Below the pieces are notes generated by a model that was given only the letters and a program-made list of their open reading frames with translations, did not search any database and was not told where the DNA came from. Of a DNA stretch of 64,000 bases, positions 23,701-36,524 are shown piece by piece. Position 1 is the first letter of the stretch. The number at the start of each line of letters is the position of its first letter. The stretch is from Yamagishiella unicocca. Taxonomy: Eukaryota > Chlorophyta > Chlorophyceae > Chlamydomonadales > Volvocaceae. The stretch lies in contig BDSL01000017.1 of assembly GCA_003116995.1 (NCBI GenBank), forward strand, positions 682,001-746,000. The letters run 5' to 3'. The translations under genes and the position numbers were made by a program.

Positions 23701-24505
23701 CGGCCATGGGGGGCCCGGTCCAGTTTTCTCCCGGCTGGAACATGGTCAGCGCCTCCTTGGGTCGGTCAGCCGAGTCAACGACGGCGATGATGGCCTCCGA
23801 TTCCTTGATGGAATGCACGACGGCAGCCATCATGCGCTCCTCGAGCTTGGTGCGTTTGCGTTCAATCACGCCGGGAGTGTCGAAGAGGATCATCTGGTAG
23901 TCACGGTCGGAGGAGATGCCCATCACCCTGTGGCGTGTCGTCTGCGGCTTGTACGTGACAATCGAAAGCTTTTGGCCTACTAGCGCGTTGATGAGGGTCG
24001 ACTTGCCCGCGTTAGGCTTGCCAATGACCGCGACGTATCCGGAACGATGGCCCGGCGGGTCTTGCTCCAAGTCCTCGTCCGTCAGCGCCGGCTGATACAT
24101 CGGGCTGTTTTCATCTAGAACGGTTCGCTCAAATTTTATCTTTTCAGCAGGAAATCGCGCGTTCTGCTCCGAACTGTTTGCTTGCCGGGCTGCAGGCCGC
24201 CGACTCCGCTTCGGGGCTGTTTGCGCGGCCCCATCCTCGGAATTGTCTGCTACTGCCTCAGCTGGCGCTTCAGGCTGCTTAGGCGCTGAGCGTGGTCGCG
24301 AAATGCGCCGCCGCAGCCGGGGCTCCCCGCTTCCACTCGCCGAAGCTTCCGGTTGGGGCTCCACCTGCTCCGGTGTATATCTTGCGCATAGTACGGACCG
24401 CTCCAGTAGCAATTGCATCGGGCGCGCCGGACATGGCGACGGTCGAGCAAGAAGGGGCGGTCGCGACGCGCCGCTTCGCAACTGTTCAAGAGATGATTGG
24501 AACAT
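20774..24505 (-). CDS. ERA: Organelle GTPase Era, ribosome small-subunit assembly
   Basis: Six phase-0 exons (23615-24505, 22858-22953, 22238-22294, 21646-21687, 21165-21359, 20774-20845) give 450 residues. Residues 1 to about 150 are a basic, Ser/Ala/Pro-rich leader, consistent with an organelle transit peptide plus spacer. The GTPase follows, with G1 GKPNAGKS (162-169), TTRH switch I (189-192), G3 DTPG (209-212), G4 NKTD (272-275) and a G5 SA at about 302. The KH domain lies in exon 5, with the GxxG-type loop IGANG at 394-398. The C-terminus KYGYFNPMMI matches the YYGY-type Era ending. Bacterial Era binds the 3' end of 16S rRNA during 30S maturation, so this protein should act in the chloroplast or mitochondrion. 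Which organelle is not decided by the sequence. Era and the DUF155 gene are divergent, 2.1 kb apart. Confidence 0.95.
21470..21590 (+). repeat. Intron module A, long copy in ERA intron 4
   Basis: Runs from AAACCGCTTACGCGACGGGA through GTCGGACACCAATTTTGTGG and GCATGCTGGAGCACTGGG to GACTACCGGCAAACCTGTGG. It is nearly identical over about 110 bp to 27826-27932 in an intron of the DUF155 gene, which is on the opposite strand. Confidence 0.9.
22700..22850. repeat. CTG/CCG-type triplet-rich tract in ERA intron 2
   Basis: Imperfect repeats of CTGCTGCCGCCA type. A similar tract lies at 27318-27440 in intron 1 of the DUF155 gene. The open frames they create (poly-Ala or poly-Leu) are intronic. Confidence 0.8.
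23187..23290. repeat. 24 bp tandem array in ERA intron 1
   Basis: Four head-to-tail copies of a 24 bp unit containing GGGTTGGGGTTGCAAGGAAA. The TTGCAAGGAAA core is the start of a module (F) found singly in several introns, for example 44380-44415 and, reversed, at 9768-9790 and 50650-50685. Confidence 0.9.
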
Positions 24506-26571
24506 TCGTACAGTTGTCGGGCAGCGATAAAGGGCCTTCCCTTGGGAATTGAGTGACGTGAAGGTTCAACTGTTAATGGGGACGTTTGCCGTACGAATAT
24601 CGCTCTCTGCCTCCTTTTGCGAACATGAAGAGCTTGTCCCGTTTCGTCCTGTTCCAATGGTGTGCAACGTGCTGTGCTGAGACTTCTGCAACCTCATCGC
24701 CCCGGATCAACCGCCCGGACGGCCGCTCCCAAGTACCGGTTTCGAGAAACGCGACGGGGAGCTAGAACACGGTGGATGTAGGCATAGACGTAGTGCACCT
24801 CCCCTTGCGGTCTTCAATTTGTAGAACTGCCACGAATCAAGCGGCTGTGGAACCAGTTCCTCACGTGAGCGTGAGCTGCTGCATGACTCGCGTTGGGCAA
24901 CCACCTTGTGACGTACTGCTAGCGTCCATGCGATGCCCGTTCAAGCCTCAGCTTGCAACACTCACTCACTTACGCCAACGAAAACGGCCAATTACCGATA
25001 TGTTAAGCCTGCCCATACAGGCTCTGGGTGATCGAACGGCTCCATGGGTGGCCATGACGGGCCAAGGGCCTAGCGACAGCCCTCCCCGCTATTGGGTCGA
25101 TGCAGTAGGGCTAGGAGGTTTGCCTCAAAGATGGATGCGGCACAGCTGCATCAGCAGCGGAAGCGGCTGCACAGTGCTACACAACACTCCTGGAGTGGAT
25201 GTGCCGAGCTTTGACACGTAACATTAGGAGAAGCTTCAGTGCGGTGTAGTTATAGATAGCTGACTTCCTTTCGAAATACCATGCACGATTCCTATCCTTC
25301 AAGGCCGTTGCGCCATGTTTCTGCAGACCCCAAGGAACCAGTATTCACCTGTACCAGCACTGTCCTAAAACTTATATGACATTGCCGGCGACTGTTTCGC
25401 CTTCATGGCAGCCAGTGGCGTCCTCTGCAACGTTGAGAAGGCAGCAGCAACGACCGCAAGCTATCCTCTGTCGTAGGCTGGAGGGGGCGGGAGACTGGAG
25501 GGGGTGGCAGGCTGGAGGGGGTGGCAGGTTTGAGGGGGCGGCAGGCTGGAGGGGGCGGCAGGTTGGAGGGGGCGGCAGGTTGGAGGGGGCGGCAGGTTGG
25601 AGGGGGTGGCAGGTTGGAGGGGGCGGCAGGCTGGAGGGGGTGGCAGGTTGGAGGGGGCGGCAGGTTGGAGGGGGTGGCAGGCTGGAGGGGGCGGCAGGCT
25701 GGAGGGGGCGGCAGGCTGGAGGGGGCTGTTTTCTCTGCAAACACAAACGAGCAACCTTTACTCCTCTTCCTAGTTGCACCTTCCAAACACGAGTGTTTCT
25801 GGTTGACTGCGTTATTATTGGGCGATTGTACTTGGGGAGGGCGGTATCCTCGCTTGCCATGTCGCAGCTGACCCAAATCAGTCAAATGTTTTAGCAGCAG
25901 AGCTTCCATTCCTCGCAGCTCCGTGATCTGTGACGACTCCCCGCAAAGTGGGAACCGCCACCACGCCGTCTTCAAACCCCCTTTGCCACGTCCGCTTTCT
26001 AGACGCCGTCACGTAAAAGCACGCCGGTAGAGCTATCTTGATCGTTTTGGCTGACATAATGGGCCTGACCAAGCCTGACCAAGGGATCCTGTTCCTTTCT
26101 GCCGTGTTGCTGAACGCTGCCCCAGGGCACCCGTTCCTCAGTTTCGATGATTACAGGTATCATCGGTGTGCCATTTGCTGCGCGTGATCGAGTCTCTAGT
26201 TACCGGACGCGTGGCATTCGCGTACGGTTGCCTTCCAACTAACAGACGAGGATGGAGAATTAAATTGCAAACCCCACAAACTGACCGGCATTTGCACGTA
26301 TGGGAAAGGTGCAAACAACAAATCGGCGCCTATGCTTACCAAATGTGATTACCGGTAGGTCACAGGACGTACGACTGTCGTCGAGACCGCAGGGTTGTTT
26401 TCGGCGACTGGCCATACTGGATGTTAACATCGGAAAGCGATGCGATGCAGTAGGCATGAAATTTCATAACACGGATTGCTGAGCAACAAAAGGCGGTGGA
26501 TGCCACTGCTGTTTGCGCACCTGTACGTAGACGAGTATCCCTTTTTCTGCAAATCGTAGCCATACATTAAA
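24506..26571. other. Divergent intergenic region between ERA and the DUF155 gene
   Basis: Must hold both promoters. No gene was recognised. A 17 bp minisatellite occupies 25484-25735. No TATA box or initiator could be assigned with confidence. Confidence 0.5.
25484..25735. repeat. 17 bp minisatellite
   Basis: About fifteen copies of GGTTGGAGGGGGCGGCA with T/C and C/T variants. The period is not divisible by three and the repeat is stop-free, so frames on both strands are artificially open. Confidence 0.95.
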
Positions 26572-29074
26572 ATGCATAGCAGGAAGCGTGAGCAGTATGG
26601 ACAGTTCGGCGTGCCGCTTCTTGCTCCTGGGCAGGCCAGCCGGCAGCAGAGCGCTCCCCCGACACAGTACACGGGTCAAAGCCTAGGCCGACGTATCGGT
26701 TCGACCTCGCCGCTAAGGGACCGACGGTTCCCTTCTGGCACGCGGCAACGTGTGTCGGGACCGGTCGCCATCGGCCATCCAATCGGCCAAGCTGGGAGAC
26801 AGCGAGACAAGTTTGTTGCGCTTCCAGAGGAGGACGATGAAACTCTGCTGCCGACGCCGCTGGAGGAGCCGGTCTTGCCGGCAGCATCTCCGGACGATGT
26901 GCTCTCGTTGGCTGCGGCCATGCCTCCGCCCGGCATTTTCGAGGACCTGCTCCCCCGCGATGACATTCCACGGCCGCTCATGCGCGATGACAGCTGCTGG
27001 CGGGGCCGCATCACGTAGGTTCAGGGGGGGCCCAGCGGCCGACAGGGCAGCATGTCAGCGTGGTCTGGGTGCTGCACGCCCTTATGCCTCATCAACCCTC
27101 CCCCCCCCGGTCGTCTGGACCGCTGCACGCTGCCGCCTTGAGACAGCCGCCGCCGCCGCAGCAGCAGCAGCAGCAGCAGCAGCGCACCGAGCAGCGCAGC
27201 AGGCCGCCTGATGGCAGCCTAGCAGCAGCAGTAGAGGGGTGCGGGGCGGCCGACCAGCTGGATGGGCGCCCGACCGTCGTCGCATACACGGCAACATGCG
27301 ACGAAGCAATCGCACCCCGCCGCGCCGCTGCTGCCGCTGCCGCTGCTGCCGCTGCTGCCGCTGCTGCCGCTGCTGCCACTGCTGCCGCTGCTGATGCGGC
27401 TACTGCCGCTGCCGGTGCTGCTGGTGCTGCTGCCGGCGGTGCTGGATGCTGCTGCCAGCACCGCCACTGCCGTGCTCTCGGCCCTCTCCCAGAACACCCT
27501 CGCACAGCTAGCGATGACGCCCCATAATCGGAAATTTCCCCATCTGAAGCACACAGCCCCCTCCCCCACAACCCCCCTCCCCTTTCCCACAACCCCCCTC
27601 CTCCCCCCAGCTTCTACTGCGTGGCCGAAAGCTTTGACCGCAAGAAGCTGGACGAGCTGCTCAAGTTGACGTACCCACCCAACACCGTAAGGCCCTCTTG
27701 AGCCGGGAAGCACTGGCGGAGACGGGATGAAGGGGGTAGAGAGGAAAGGGAGGAGGTGTGGGTGGTAGGGGAGGTGCCGCGGGGGGGAGGGGATAGAGGA
27801 GGGGAGGGGAGAGAGGAGGGCGTTTAAAAACCGTTTTGCGCGACGGGACAGGATAGTTGGCGCATTGTCGTCGGACACCAATTTTGTGGGCGCATGCTGG
27901 AGCACTGGGACTGACTACCGGCAAACCTGTGGAGGCGGCGGGGGGACATAGGAGGGGGTGGCATAAACACCGTCTACGCGACGGGCCAGGATAGTTGGCG
28001 CATGGTCGTCGGACACCGGAGGGGGGGGAGGAGGGGGGACATAGGGGGGGGGGAAGAGGTGGAGGGGGGGCCGAAGGCGGAAGGGTGTATGGCGGTTCCT
28101 AGTGAGCCGACGCCCGGTACCCAAAGCGGGGTGGTTGGGCAGGGGGGAGGGGGCGCTTACCGGCGTAAAAACGCAGCGACGCAAAACATAAGGCCCCCAG
28201 GGACGAGGGGAGGTGGCGATTGGCCGCCAGTACGCAACCGCTGACGTGTCATTCCCCCCCCGCAGGTTCGCTCCTTCCCCGATGTGTTTTACGTCGAGTA
28301 CATCAAGGGGACGGACATGCAGCCAGGGGGTGACGTCTTCTTCTTCGATTATGGAGTAGTGGCGTGCTGGGGTGGGTGCGGGGGGTGGGGGGTGGGGGGG
28401 GTTCGAGGAAGACCCGGGATGCGAGAAGAAAAACCGTTTAGAAAAGACGTTTTAAGATGCATGCTGGAGAACTGGGCTGAGGAACTGGGTGGGTGCGGGT
28501 GTGGTGTGGGGTGGTGTGTGTGTTTTATAGATGCTGTGCTGAGCCGCGAAGGAGACTGAGCGCGAAGAGACCAAGGAATCCGGAGGCAGGGCGAGGCGTC
28601 AATAGTTACCGAAAGAAGCCCAGAGTGTGTCCACGAGAAGCCATAATTCCGATTATGTAGACGGCGTCCGCGCAGCGCTCCGATAGCCAGAAGGACGGTG
28701 GCGACCCTAACAACCGACGCCGCGCTGCTGCGGCGTAGGCGTGGCGCGAAGCTCCTACAACTACTGCGCCTAAGTACCTAGTGACCTATCCTAGTGCGCA
28801 AGGCAGGGGTATGGGTAACAACTTCGCGTGCAATGCCAGTAACAGACAGAGTGCCCGGCACAGGAATCCCAGCCCATGCCAAATGCGAGGAAACTGACCT
28901 GGGAAGGAGAGGAAGAAGGACCAGGCGAGGCAGCAGAACGTTAGCGTTATGTTGAGGAGCGAAGGAGACATGCGGGGCGGATGAAAAGGCAGGGACACAC
29001 GTGAACGCGCCGCTGCTACGGAAGTGTTGTTTAGTAATGCATTGTTAGTAAAAGAAATGAGGATAAACGCGGAG

Positions 29075-29107
<33 letters not shown>

Positions 29108-32100
29108 CAGGAGAGGGATCCTTGGGTCAGCACTGCTGAATAGGAAAACCGACTTGGAAACGTTTGGTATCCACGGGCGGGGGTCGGGCCGCAAGGAGAA
29201 CCCGCATGGGTCGGGTCAGGAGGGGGTGCGAGGGTATTTTTGGAAGTTTGCGGGGTTTTTTGTTTGGTGGGGGTTGCGAGGGGAGTGCCGGGGGGTTTGG
29301 GGGGGAGGTTGGGAGGCTGGGGGTGGGACCGGGGGTGTGTGCGTGCAGCGTGCAGCGGGTCCCGCTGGGAGTTTAGGGTTTACGTGAAACCGTTTTACGC
29401 GACGGGACAGGATGGTTGGCGCACGGTCGTCGGACACCAATTTTGTGGGCGCATGCTGGAGCACTGGGGGGTGTATAAAAACCGTGTTACGCAACGGGAC
29501 AGGATAGTTGGGGGGGTTTCGAGGAAGACCCGTGGATGCTGCGATGCCACGACGCGGCCAAACCCTAAAGCCTCCTCGTCCACTCCCCCCCACTCCCCCT
29601 CCCCTTCCCACCCCTTATTCGGACACGGGTTTTCCTCGCGCCCCCCCCCCCCCTAGGTATGACGAAGGCCCAGGAGATGACCATCGTACGTGGCCTGGCC
29701 ACTCAGTGCATGGAGCAGCCGCTGCCTGAGCAGTGGACGGAGGTGGTGGGTGCGGGGGGCGGAGGGGGGGGCGGAACACGCAGACCGACAGGGGGCCCGG
29801 GGAGGGGGCGGGGAAGTCGAGGAAGACCCCGGGGAGGGGGCGGGGGAGGGGGACAGGGGACAGGGTGTCCTTGCTAAAGAGGGGTTCGCTGAGCCGGATG
29901 CCTAGGATGTGGGCGGTGATTGTACGGAGGGTATCATGACTGTGCTGCGTCGTACAAAGTGCGCAGAGAAGCCGGGAGATGGGTAGGTAGGAAGCCGGGG
30001 GGTGGGTGAGGCGGTGGAGCGACAAGGGCAGGTGGCGGGCGGGCGTGTTGTACAGCACCACAAGCGGTCGGGAAGGGAAAGGGGGGAGGCCCCGGGGGGA
30101 TGGACCTGGCCTCGCCCTCCCTCCCTCCTGCACTAGGACGGCAATCCAGGCGCCCTTGTCCTGCCACCCCCTCCTCCCTCCCTGTCGGGCTTTCCTCAAT
30201 CCTCCCTTCTGCCGCGACACCCTCCGGGTCCTACAATTCCCATTTTTTGCACGTAACCGGGCGGGTTCCTTCGTGCCGGGCATTCGGTTCCTTCGTTCGC
30301 ATTCACGGGCTGTTGGTAGTTTTCCGGGCTGCGCTCCACTTGGGTCCTCGCCTCATCGTCTGTTAAATCCACTTCTTATTACGGCCATCCTACGCTTTTA
30401 CGACCAGCGCCTCTGTCTTTACGACCAGCGCCTCTTCCAGCCGCCTTCTTCCCGTTTATCGCCTAGTTGCTTCCGTAGCGCCATACTTGGCTACAATCAG
30501 CGTTGCCTATCACCACGACTCAGCAGCGCCTCCGCTCCTTCTCCTTGCCGCGCCGCTCCGCTGGACCATCACCTTCACCGCCCTCGGTTTGTCGGCCGTG
30601 GATTCGCGGATTCTCTTATCAACCCCCCCCGCGCCCCCCCCCCGCTCCCCCCTTTGTCGAATTACCGGTGCGTTTACGTAACCCCCCTCCCCCTGACAAT
30701 GCGCCAGCTGTTACACCCATGTCGTGTAACCGAGTCTTTATGCCCCCCCGCCGGGTAGCCGGGCCGCGGCTCCTCCCCCAACTGCTCGCTTCTCCCCCAA
30801 ACACCCCAAACACCGCCACATCCCTCAACCACCCCAACCAACCCCACCAACAACCATCCCCCGCAGGACGAGTTCCAGTACTGCTACAGCCATGAGAAGC
30901 AGCAGCACGTGCAGAACGACACGGTGACGCTGCACCGCCGATACGCGCAGGACTACAAAGTAAGGGGGGGTGGGTATGGGGGGGGAATGTGGGAATGGAG
31001 GGGTATGGGCGGGGGGTATGTGGGAATGGAACAGTTGAACCCGGTGAACCGACCAAGCAGAAGAGGAAAGTGCGGGGGGTTTTGAGGAAGACCCGTGGAT
31101 GCGAGGGGTGAGGGGGTTCGGGGAAGACCCGTGGATGCCCGAAAAAACCGTGAGGGGTGAGGGGTGAGGGTGAGGGGGCCCGTCGCGTGGGCCGGGTGAA
31201 CAGGATTGAAGCGCAGAGGCTTGCGCACGTCGCCGTGTTTCGTATGCCAGAGTAACAGCAACGCGGCACCCCGCCGTCAAAGCCACAGCCAAACCGCCCA
31301 ACCTTTCCTAACCACCCAACCGTCCATCCAACGGTTCCAACCGCCAGATGAAGCTGGCCATCAGCTACGCGCTGGCTCAGTCCACCAAGCTGTCAGTGTA
31401 CGAGAAGCGCGTCACGGACATCGTGCTGGAGACCAAGAACCTGCCAGAGGTACGGCAGCGATACGGCAGCGGTACCGTGATGGTACAATAGCGGTACGGC
31501 TGTGGTACGGCAGCGAGGTAGTGGCCGCTGGCGCGGGGCTCGCCTGTGCATGGGTTGCGAAAGGGTACCTCGTGGCTGGCGTACACGTACTGCAACGTAC
31601 ACTTAAGGCCCATGTCGCGCCCAACCCGTCGCGTCACGGTTTTGGGGCGGGGCCCCGACACACACACGACTATGCCGCTGCAGCAAAACCCTTCCATCCG
31701 CGTTTAGGGGAACGACTTTGCTTACGTCGCACAGCCTGTCGTAATCAGGGCTGAACGGCAAGATTGGACACGGAAGAGCGTGACTGCGGCATGTGTCAAA
31801 GCCGGGTGTGGCTGGTGATGATGTTGGTGACGACGGCATTGGTGACGACGGCATTGGTGCGCAAGCGAGGTGTGCAGGCCCGGCCCATTAGCCATTAATG
31901 GTTCGGAGCCGGCAGGCGCAGCTGGCAGGACGGCGACCCTACGTGGCGCCACCACCGGACACGTGAGGGGACCCAGTTTGCTTTTTGAGGTGCCCTGGTG
32001 CTGCGAACCAAAGTCCAGTGGTTTGGGTTGCTGCCCCAGCCGCCAAGGACCCTCCCTGCCAGGGCTGCGGTCAAATCACACGCGCCTATCCCTTCCCTGG

Positions 32101-34327
32101 AGCTTCGCGGCTCATCAGTAGACGTCGCACCCTGCTCGTCTGTCGCCGCACTGCCGCTCCCCGCCCGCCCCATTGCGCCGACCCAGCCGCCGGGCTTTTC
32201 CACACCCTAAAAACGCCCTGCCGCTGGCGCACCCTGCTGACCGCATGCTCTCTGTACGACGCTCGTACAGGCCCTGGCCGAGCATGGCGAGGTGGACATC
32301 CCGGGTCATGACATCGCCAAGCTCATCGGAAAGGTCTTCCTGCAGAAGAGCGCCGTGAACCTGCTGGTGGGGCGCGGGGCGTGGGATGGTGGGCGGGTGG
32401 TGGCGGTTGGAGAACGGGTGAGGGCTGGCAGTTGGTGGCGGTTGGCGGCGGTTGGTGGGGTTTGAAGGCGGGGATGTCTGGGGGTGCGCGGTGCGGTGCG
32501 GTGCGGAGGTGCTTGCGGGAGCTGGGGGTTTATGGGCCGTTCCGTGTCCAGAGAGCTCCAGACCCCTCCATCAGCCGACCTCTCCTCCGACCTCCCCGCC
32601 CCCTGCTTCGTCCTCGACACTCCACCTCCCGCCTCCTGCACCGAAACCTTCAGTTCCCCAGCATGCGAGTCCAAACGAACTTAGTTGAGTGCCGACCCAG
32701 GGATTTCCTCTCATTTCCCCTTTTTGGCCCTTCCCTGCTACTCTCCCCCCCCTGCGCCCCCCTTGCCGCCCCCCCCTGTGCCGCTCCCCCCCCTGCCGCC
32801 CCCCCGCAGGGCAGTGTATTGGGCACACCGGAGTTCTTCTGGCACGCGCCCGACAGCTTCCAGGTGGGCTCCAGGGGGGAGTGGCTAGGGCTGGTGTACG
32901 GCAGGGCTGTGTCTGTTTGTCCGTGCGTCCGCTACGTCACGCTGGACGCCAAGACGGGGGCGAGGGTGATGAAGGGCTCGAGAGGAAGCCCGTAGGTCGG
33001 AGCTGAGAAGTACTGGCATCTAAAGGAAGATGAAGGGCTGGGTATATTAGCGAGGTGGCCCGTAGACTGACATGAGAGATGACGATGCAGCTAGCTATGC
33101 GGCTGGCTACACTCGGAGGAGAATCACTGGCGTGGTGTCGCATGTCCGTTGTCCACAAAGTACCAGTTGGTAAGGTTGTGGACCCGTGTTCGGGGGTGGA
33201 TTCGGGGGTGGATTCGGGGGTGGATTCGGGGGTGGATTCGGGGGTGGATTCGGGGGTGGATTCGGGGGTGGATTCGGGGGTGGATTCGGGGGTGGATTCG
33301 GGGGTGGATTCGGGGGTGGACGGCAGTGAGGGGCTGGATCGGGTCAGGATGCGGCTCGGGAGGTCACCGGCGGGGGTAGGAGGCGGGACGTGAGAGGAAG
33401 CCCCAACGGAAGGGGAGGCCACTGGCGCCCGGAGCGGCAGGGAAGGGTGGCCCAGGATACCCTGAGCAGCGGGGGAAGGTCGAGATGGTGGAACGGGGTT
33501 TAATCCGTTGTTTTCTCCGGGGGCCGGGGTGGAGTCGTTGGCTGGGTGGATGGGTGGATGCGTGGATGGCACAGCCCTGGGTAAACCTTTACACGGTGAT
33601 CCCGAACCTGGCAATCCCGAGCCGACCGTCACCCTGTTCCCCCCCCACCCCCTCGGCCACCCCCCCAAGGCCCTCTACACCCGGGTCACCGAGTACCTGG
33701 AGCTGGAGAGCCGTGTGGAGCTGCTCAACAGCCGCTTCGCAGTGCTGCAGGTGGGGGGGGCTGCGAGGGGGGTGCTGCGGGGGTGTGTTTGGGTGCTGCG
33801 GGGATCGTGTGGGTGCTGCCGGGGGCGCGGGTGCTGCACCGCTACCGGCAGGTGGGGGGGTAACGTGTGTTTCGTGTCTACGCGGACCTGACACGGGCCG
33901 CTGGCAGCTACAAACCCTGCAGGAAGCGGTACTTACGACCGCCGGAGAACTCTACCCCAACCTGGTGCCCGGGGAGGTTGGGGGCGGCCCGCGCCCGCCT
34001 GTCCGACGTGGACTGACGGGGACTGACGGGGACAAAACCCGGCTGATGCGGACTGACCATACGTCCCCTGTGTGTGTTTGTGGCGATACCGGTGCCGTAC
34101 GCGTGGCCGATGCCGTACGCAAACACACGAGCCACCAGAGTCGTACCCACACCTCCCGCCGCTCCCCCTCGCAGGAGATGCTGGACATGCTCCGAGACCA
34201 TCAGAACAACTACCACAATGTGCGCCTGGAGTGGATTGTCATCTGGCTCATCGTGGTGGAGGTGGTGGTGGGGCTGTTCGAGCTGCTGGGGCTGTTCGGT
34301 TTGGTTGGGCACCCAGACAAGAGCTGA
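26572..34327 (+). CDS. DUF155 family protein (RMD1/RMND1/YagE-like) with C-terminal membrane segment
   Basis: Ten exons join in phase (26572-27014, 27611-27686, 28266-28371, 29657-29742, 30867-30959, 31348-31449, 32271-32366, 32810-32863, 33670-33750, 34175-34327) into 429 residues. Residues 1 to about 145 are variable. The DUF155 core follows, with RITFYCVAESFDRKKLDEL, GGDVFFFDYGVVACWG, QKSAVNLLGSVLGTPEFFW, YLELESRVELLNSR and NVRLEWIVIWLIVVEVVVGL. The last is a hydrophobic segment near the C-terminus, as in yeast RMD1, human RMND1 and Arabidopsis RRG. Family members are membrane proteins, and RMND1 supports mitochondrial translation. The location of this one is not certain because the N-terminus is not a clear transit peptide. 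The poly-Ala/Gln open frame at 27060-27530 lies in intron 1. The start codon is the first in-frame ATG; a 5' exon is possible. Confidence 0.93.
27826..27932 (+). repeat. Intron module A, long copy in DUF155 intron 2
   Basis: Nearly identical to 21470-21590. A shorter copy follows at 27960-28020, and two more lie in the next intron at 29386-29465 and 29476-29512. Confidence 0.9.
28396..28486 (+). repeat. Intron module B copy next to a splice donor
   Basis: Begins GGTTCGAGGAAGACCCGGGA about 25 nt after the donor of DUF155 exon 3 and continues through AACCGTTTAGAAAAGACG to GCATGCTGGAGAACTGGG. Confidence 0.8.
33189..33320. repeat. 12 bp array, 11 perfect copies, in DUF155 intron 8
   Basis: Eleven identical units of TTCGGGGGTGGA. 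All three frames stay open, giving spurious tetrapeptide repeats. Confidence 0.97.
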
Positions 34328-34986
34328 GAGGGCGGCTGGCGGGGGGGCTGCGGGCCGGGCGTGCATAAGAGGATCCGCGAATCCGACAAACCGAGGGTGT
34401 GCGGGTCGGGGGCCACGTTGGGGTTCGTGCTGGGGGGCTTCGTGCTGGCGGCCGTGTCTGGAAATGGTGAGGGCGGCAAGGGCGCCGTGGTGCTTGGGGG
34501 GGTTACAAGTAAAGAACCGGTAACTCGACTGGGGTAATGTAGTTGGTGCTTGGGGGGGGTAATCGTTCAGGGTTGGAGAGGGATGGGTGGAGGATGTGCT
34601 TGCTGTGCCTTGGGTGCGGAACGCAGGGTGCGGAAAGCTTTCACTTCATTGTGGGATCAGATGCAGCGGCCTGCAGGGCTGGATGGGGGGAGGGGGGAGC
34701 AGGGAGGGTGGGCGAGAAGTACCGGTTACACAACATTGGAGACGGACGGCAGAAATGAACTAGCCGGCGAGTAGTTTCCGGATACGCGGTTCGACCGTGC
34801 ATGCCGGCGGAGAGCTTGGGTTGGCTATCGGAAACCTGTAGTTGGATGCGGCCAATTGCCGGCGTGCTGGGGGAAAGGAAGTCCGGAACTGGTTTGCGTC
34901 AGCATTGGGGCGCATAAGGGAGGACTTGGGCGGCGGGCTGGACATGGCGGGAGCGAGACGCGTCTGGCTCGGCGCCGTCGCAGCAG

Positions 34987-35238
34987 CCCGGATACATGCC
35001 CGGATACATGCCCGGATACATGCCCGGATACATGCCCGGATACATGCCCGGATACATGCCCGGATACATGCCCGGATACATGCCCGGATACATGCCCGGA
35101 TACATGCCCGGATACATGCCCGGATACATGCCCGGATACATGCCCGGATACATGCCCGGATACATGCCCGGATACATGCCCGGATACATGCCCGGATACA
35201 TGCCCGGATACATGCCCGGATACATGCCCGGATACATG
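34987..35238. repeat. 12 bp array, 21 perfect copies
   Basis: Twenty-one identical head-to-tail units of CCCGGATACATG followed by a partial copy. Perfect identity implies recent expansion or active homogenisation. Open frames through it (PGYM, DTCP or ARIH repeats) have no independent support. Confidence 0.98.
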
Positions 35239-36524
35239 CCCGGATACCGGAGGTATGCGGCAGGGCGGTGAGGAGCGGAAGAAAGGCTTTGGAGGGTGGC
35301 TCTAAGAACGAAGGAGGGCGAGAAGGGGCCCGGTCGAACGGGCTCATGGCCGATGTGTGGGGCGCCACCCACACGAGGTGACGCGAGCTGTCGTCATCAG
35401 CGATGTAGCAGCATTCATTAATGTCTCGGGGAGCGGGGAATGGGGGCAAGCGGGCGCCGGCAGCCGTTGCCATGATATGGATACGGTAGACGCGGGACCT
35501 CTCCGTGTTTGAACGAAACGCTGGTGAGGTGTCGTACATGTGTCTTACAGGTGTCGTGCAGCGGCCAGTCGACGAGGGGCACCGCCTGGCTTTCTTTCCG
35601 GCGAGCACCCGCGCACCCGCAAACACGAAATCGAACACAAAGTCGGCCCCGGAACGGAGTCCCGCGTGGAGAGGGGCCGGAGGGGGAAGGGAGGGAGGCA
35701 GGCGAGGGAGGGGACTGGGCAGCAGCCGGGAGACCGCGGGGGGCACTCCCGGGCCGGAGGTTGGTTGGTGGTTTGAGGAGGTTCGTTGAGGAGGTTCGTT
35801 GAGCCGGTTCATTGAGCAGGTTCGTTGCGCGTGCGGACGCGCTCCCCGGGGTTTGAGGCCTCTGCCGCTGCCGCCGCCGGGGCCCGGCCATGTGCCGCCC
35901 GTGCTAGGGGGCTGCGGGCGTGTCGCTCACAAATCCCATTGCTGCTGCGGAACACCACCCCGTTTGGGAGTGTGTAGCCGCTGGGTGACACCCTGAGAGT
36001 GCACGTGATGCGTTCAGGGCATCACCATTCCCAGCAGCAACGTCGGTTGGCTCCCCCACCCCCTTGCTGCTGCCGTTGCGCCGCCGCTGCTGCTGCTGTG
36101 CTGCTGGCGCGGGTGTAGGGGTAGTTGCAGTACGGCAGTACGGCAGCCGGCAGGCGTGCGAAGCGGCGCGTGGTGGGGTGAGAAGAGCGGCGGCGGCTGC
36201 GAACCAGAATGGAGTGGTAGGGAGCAGTTTGAGCAGCTGTGCGTTGGCGGCGGGATTCGGCAGCATGAGGCCACTGTCTGGAGCACCGCCGCTATCATCA
36301 CGCGCAACTGCCGCTGAAGGTATTCACAGAGCACGCAGAGGACGCAGGTGGTTTGTTCCCTAATTGGAACCCAGGGAAGCTACGTGCATTGCTTTGTTGT
36401 TTGATTTTGGCAAGGGGTGGACTGTGTGCCCCCCACGCCAATACTCTGATAAGTGGGTTTGGAGCACTTGGGCCGGCCACGGTGTCTCGGAGGATTTGTC
36501 GGTGTCTACTTCAGTGTCTTAAAC

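Noticed and set aside
27060..27530. Poly-Gln/poly-Ala ORF between the first two exons of the DUF155 gene
   Set aside because: The flanking exons join in phase across it (ATCAC|GTAGGT to CAG|CTTC) to give the conserved RITFYCVAES, so it is intronic.
34987..35238. CRISPR array
   Set aside because: Units are 12 bp and contiguous with no spacers; the context is a eukaryotic nuclear genome.
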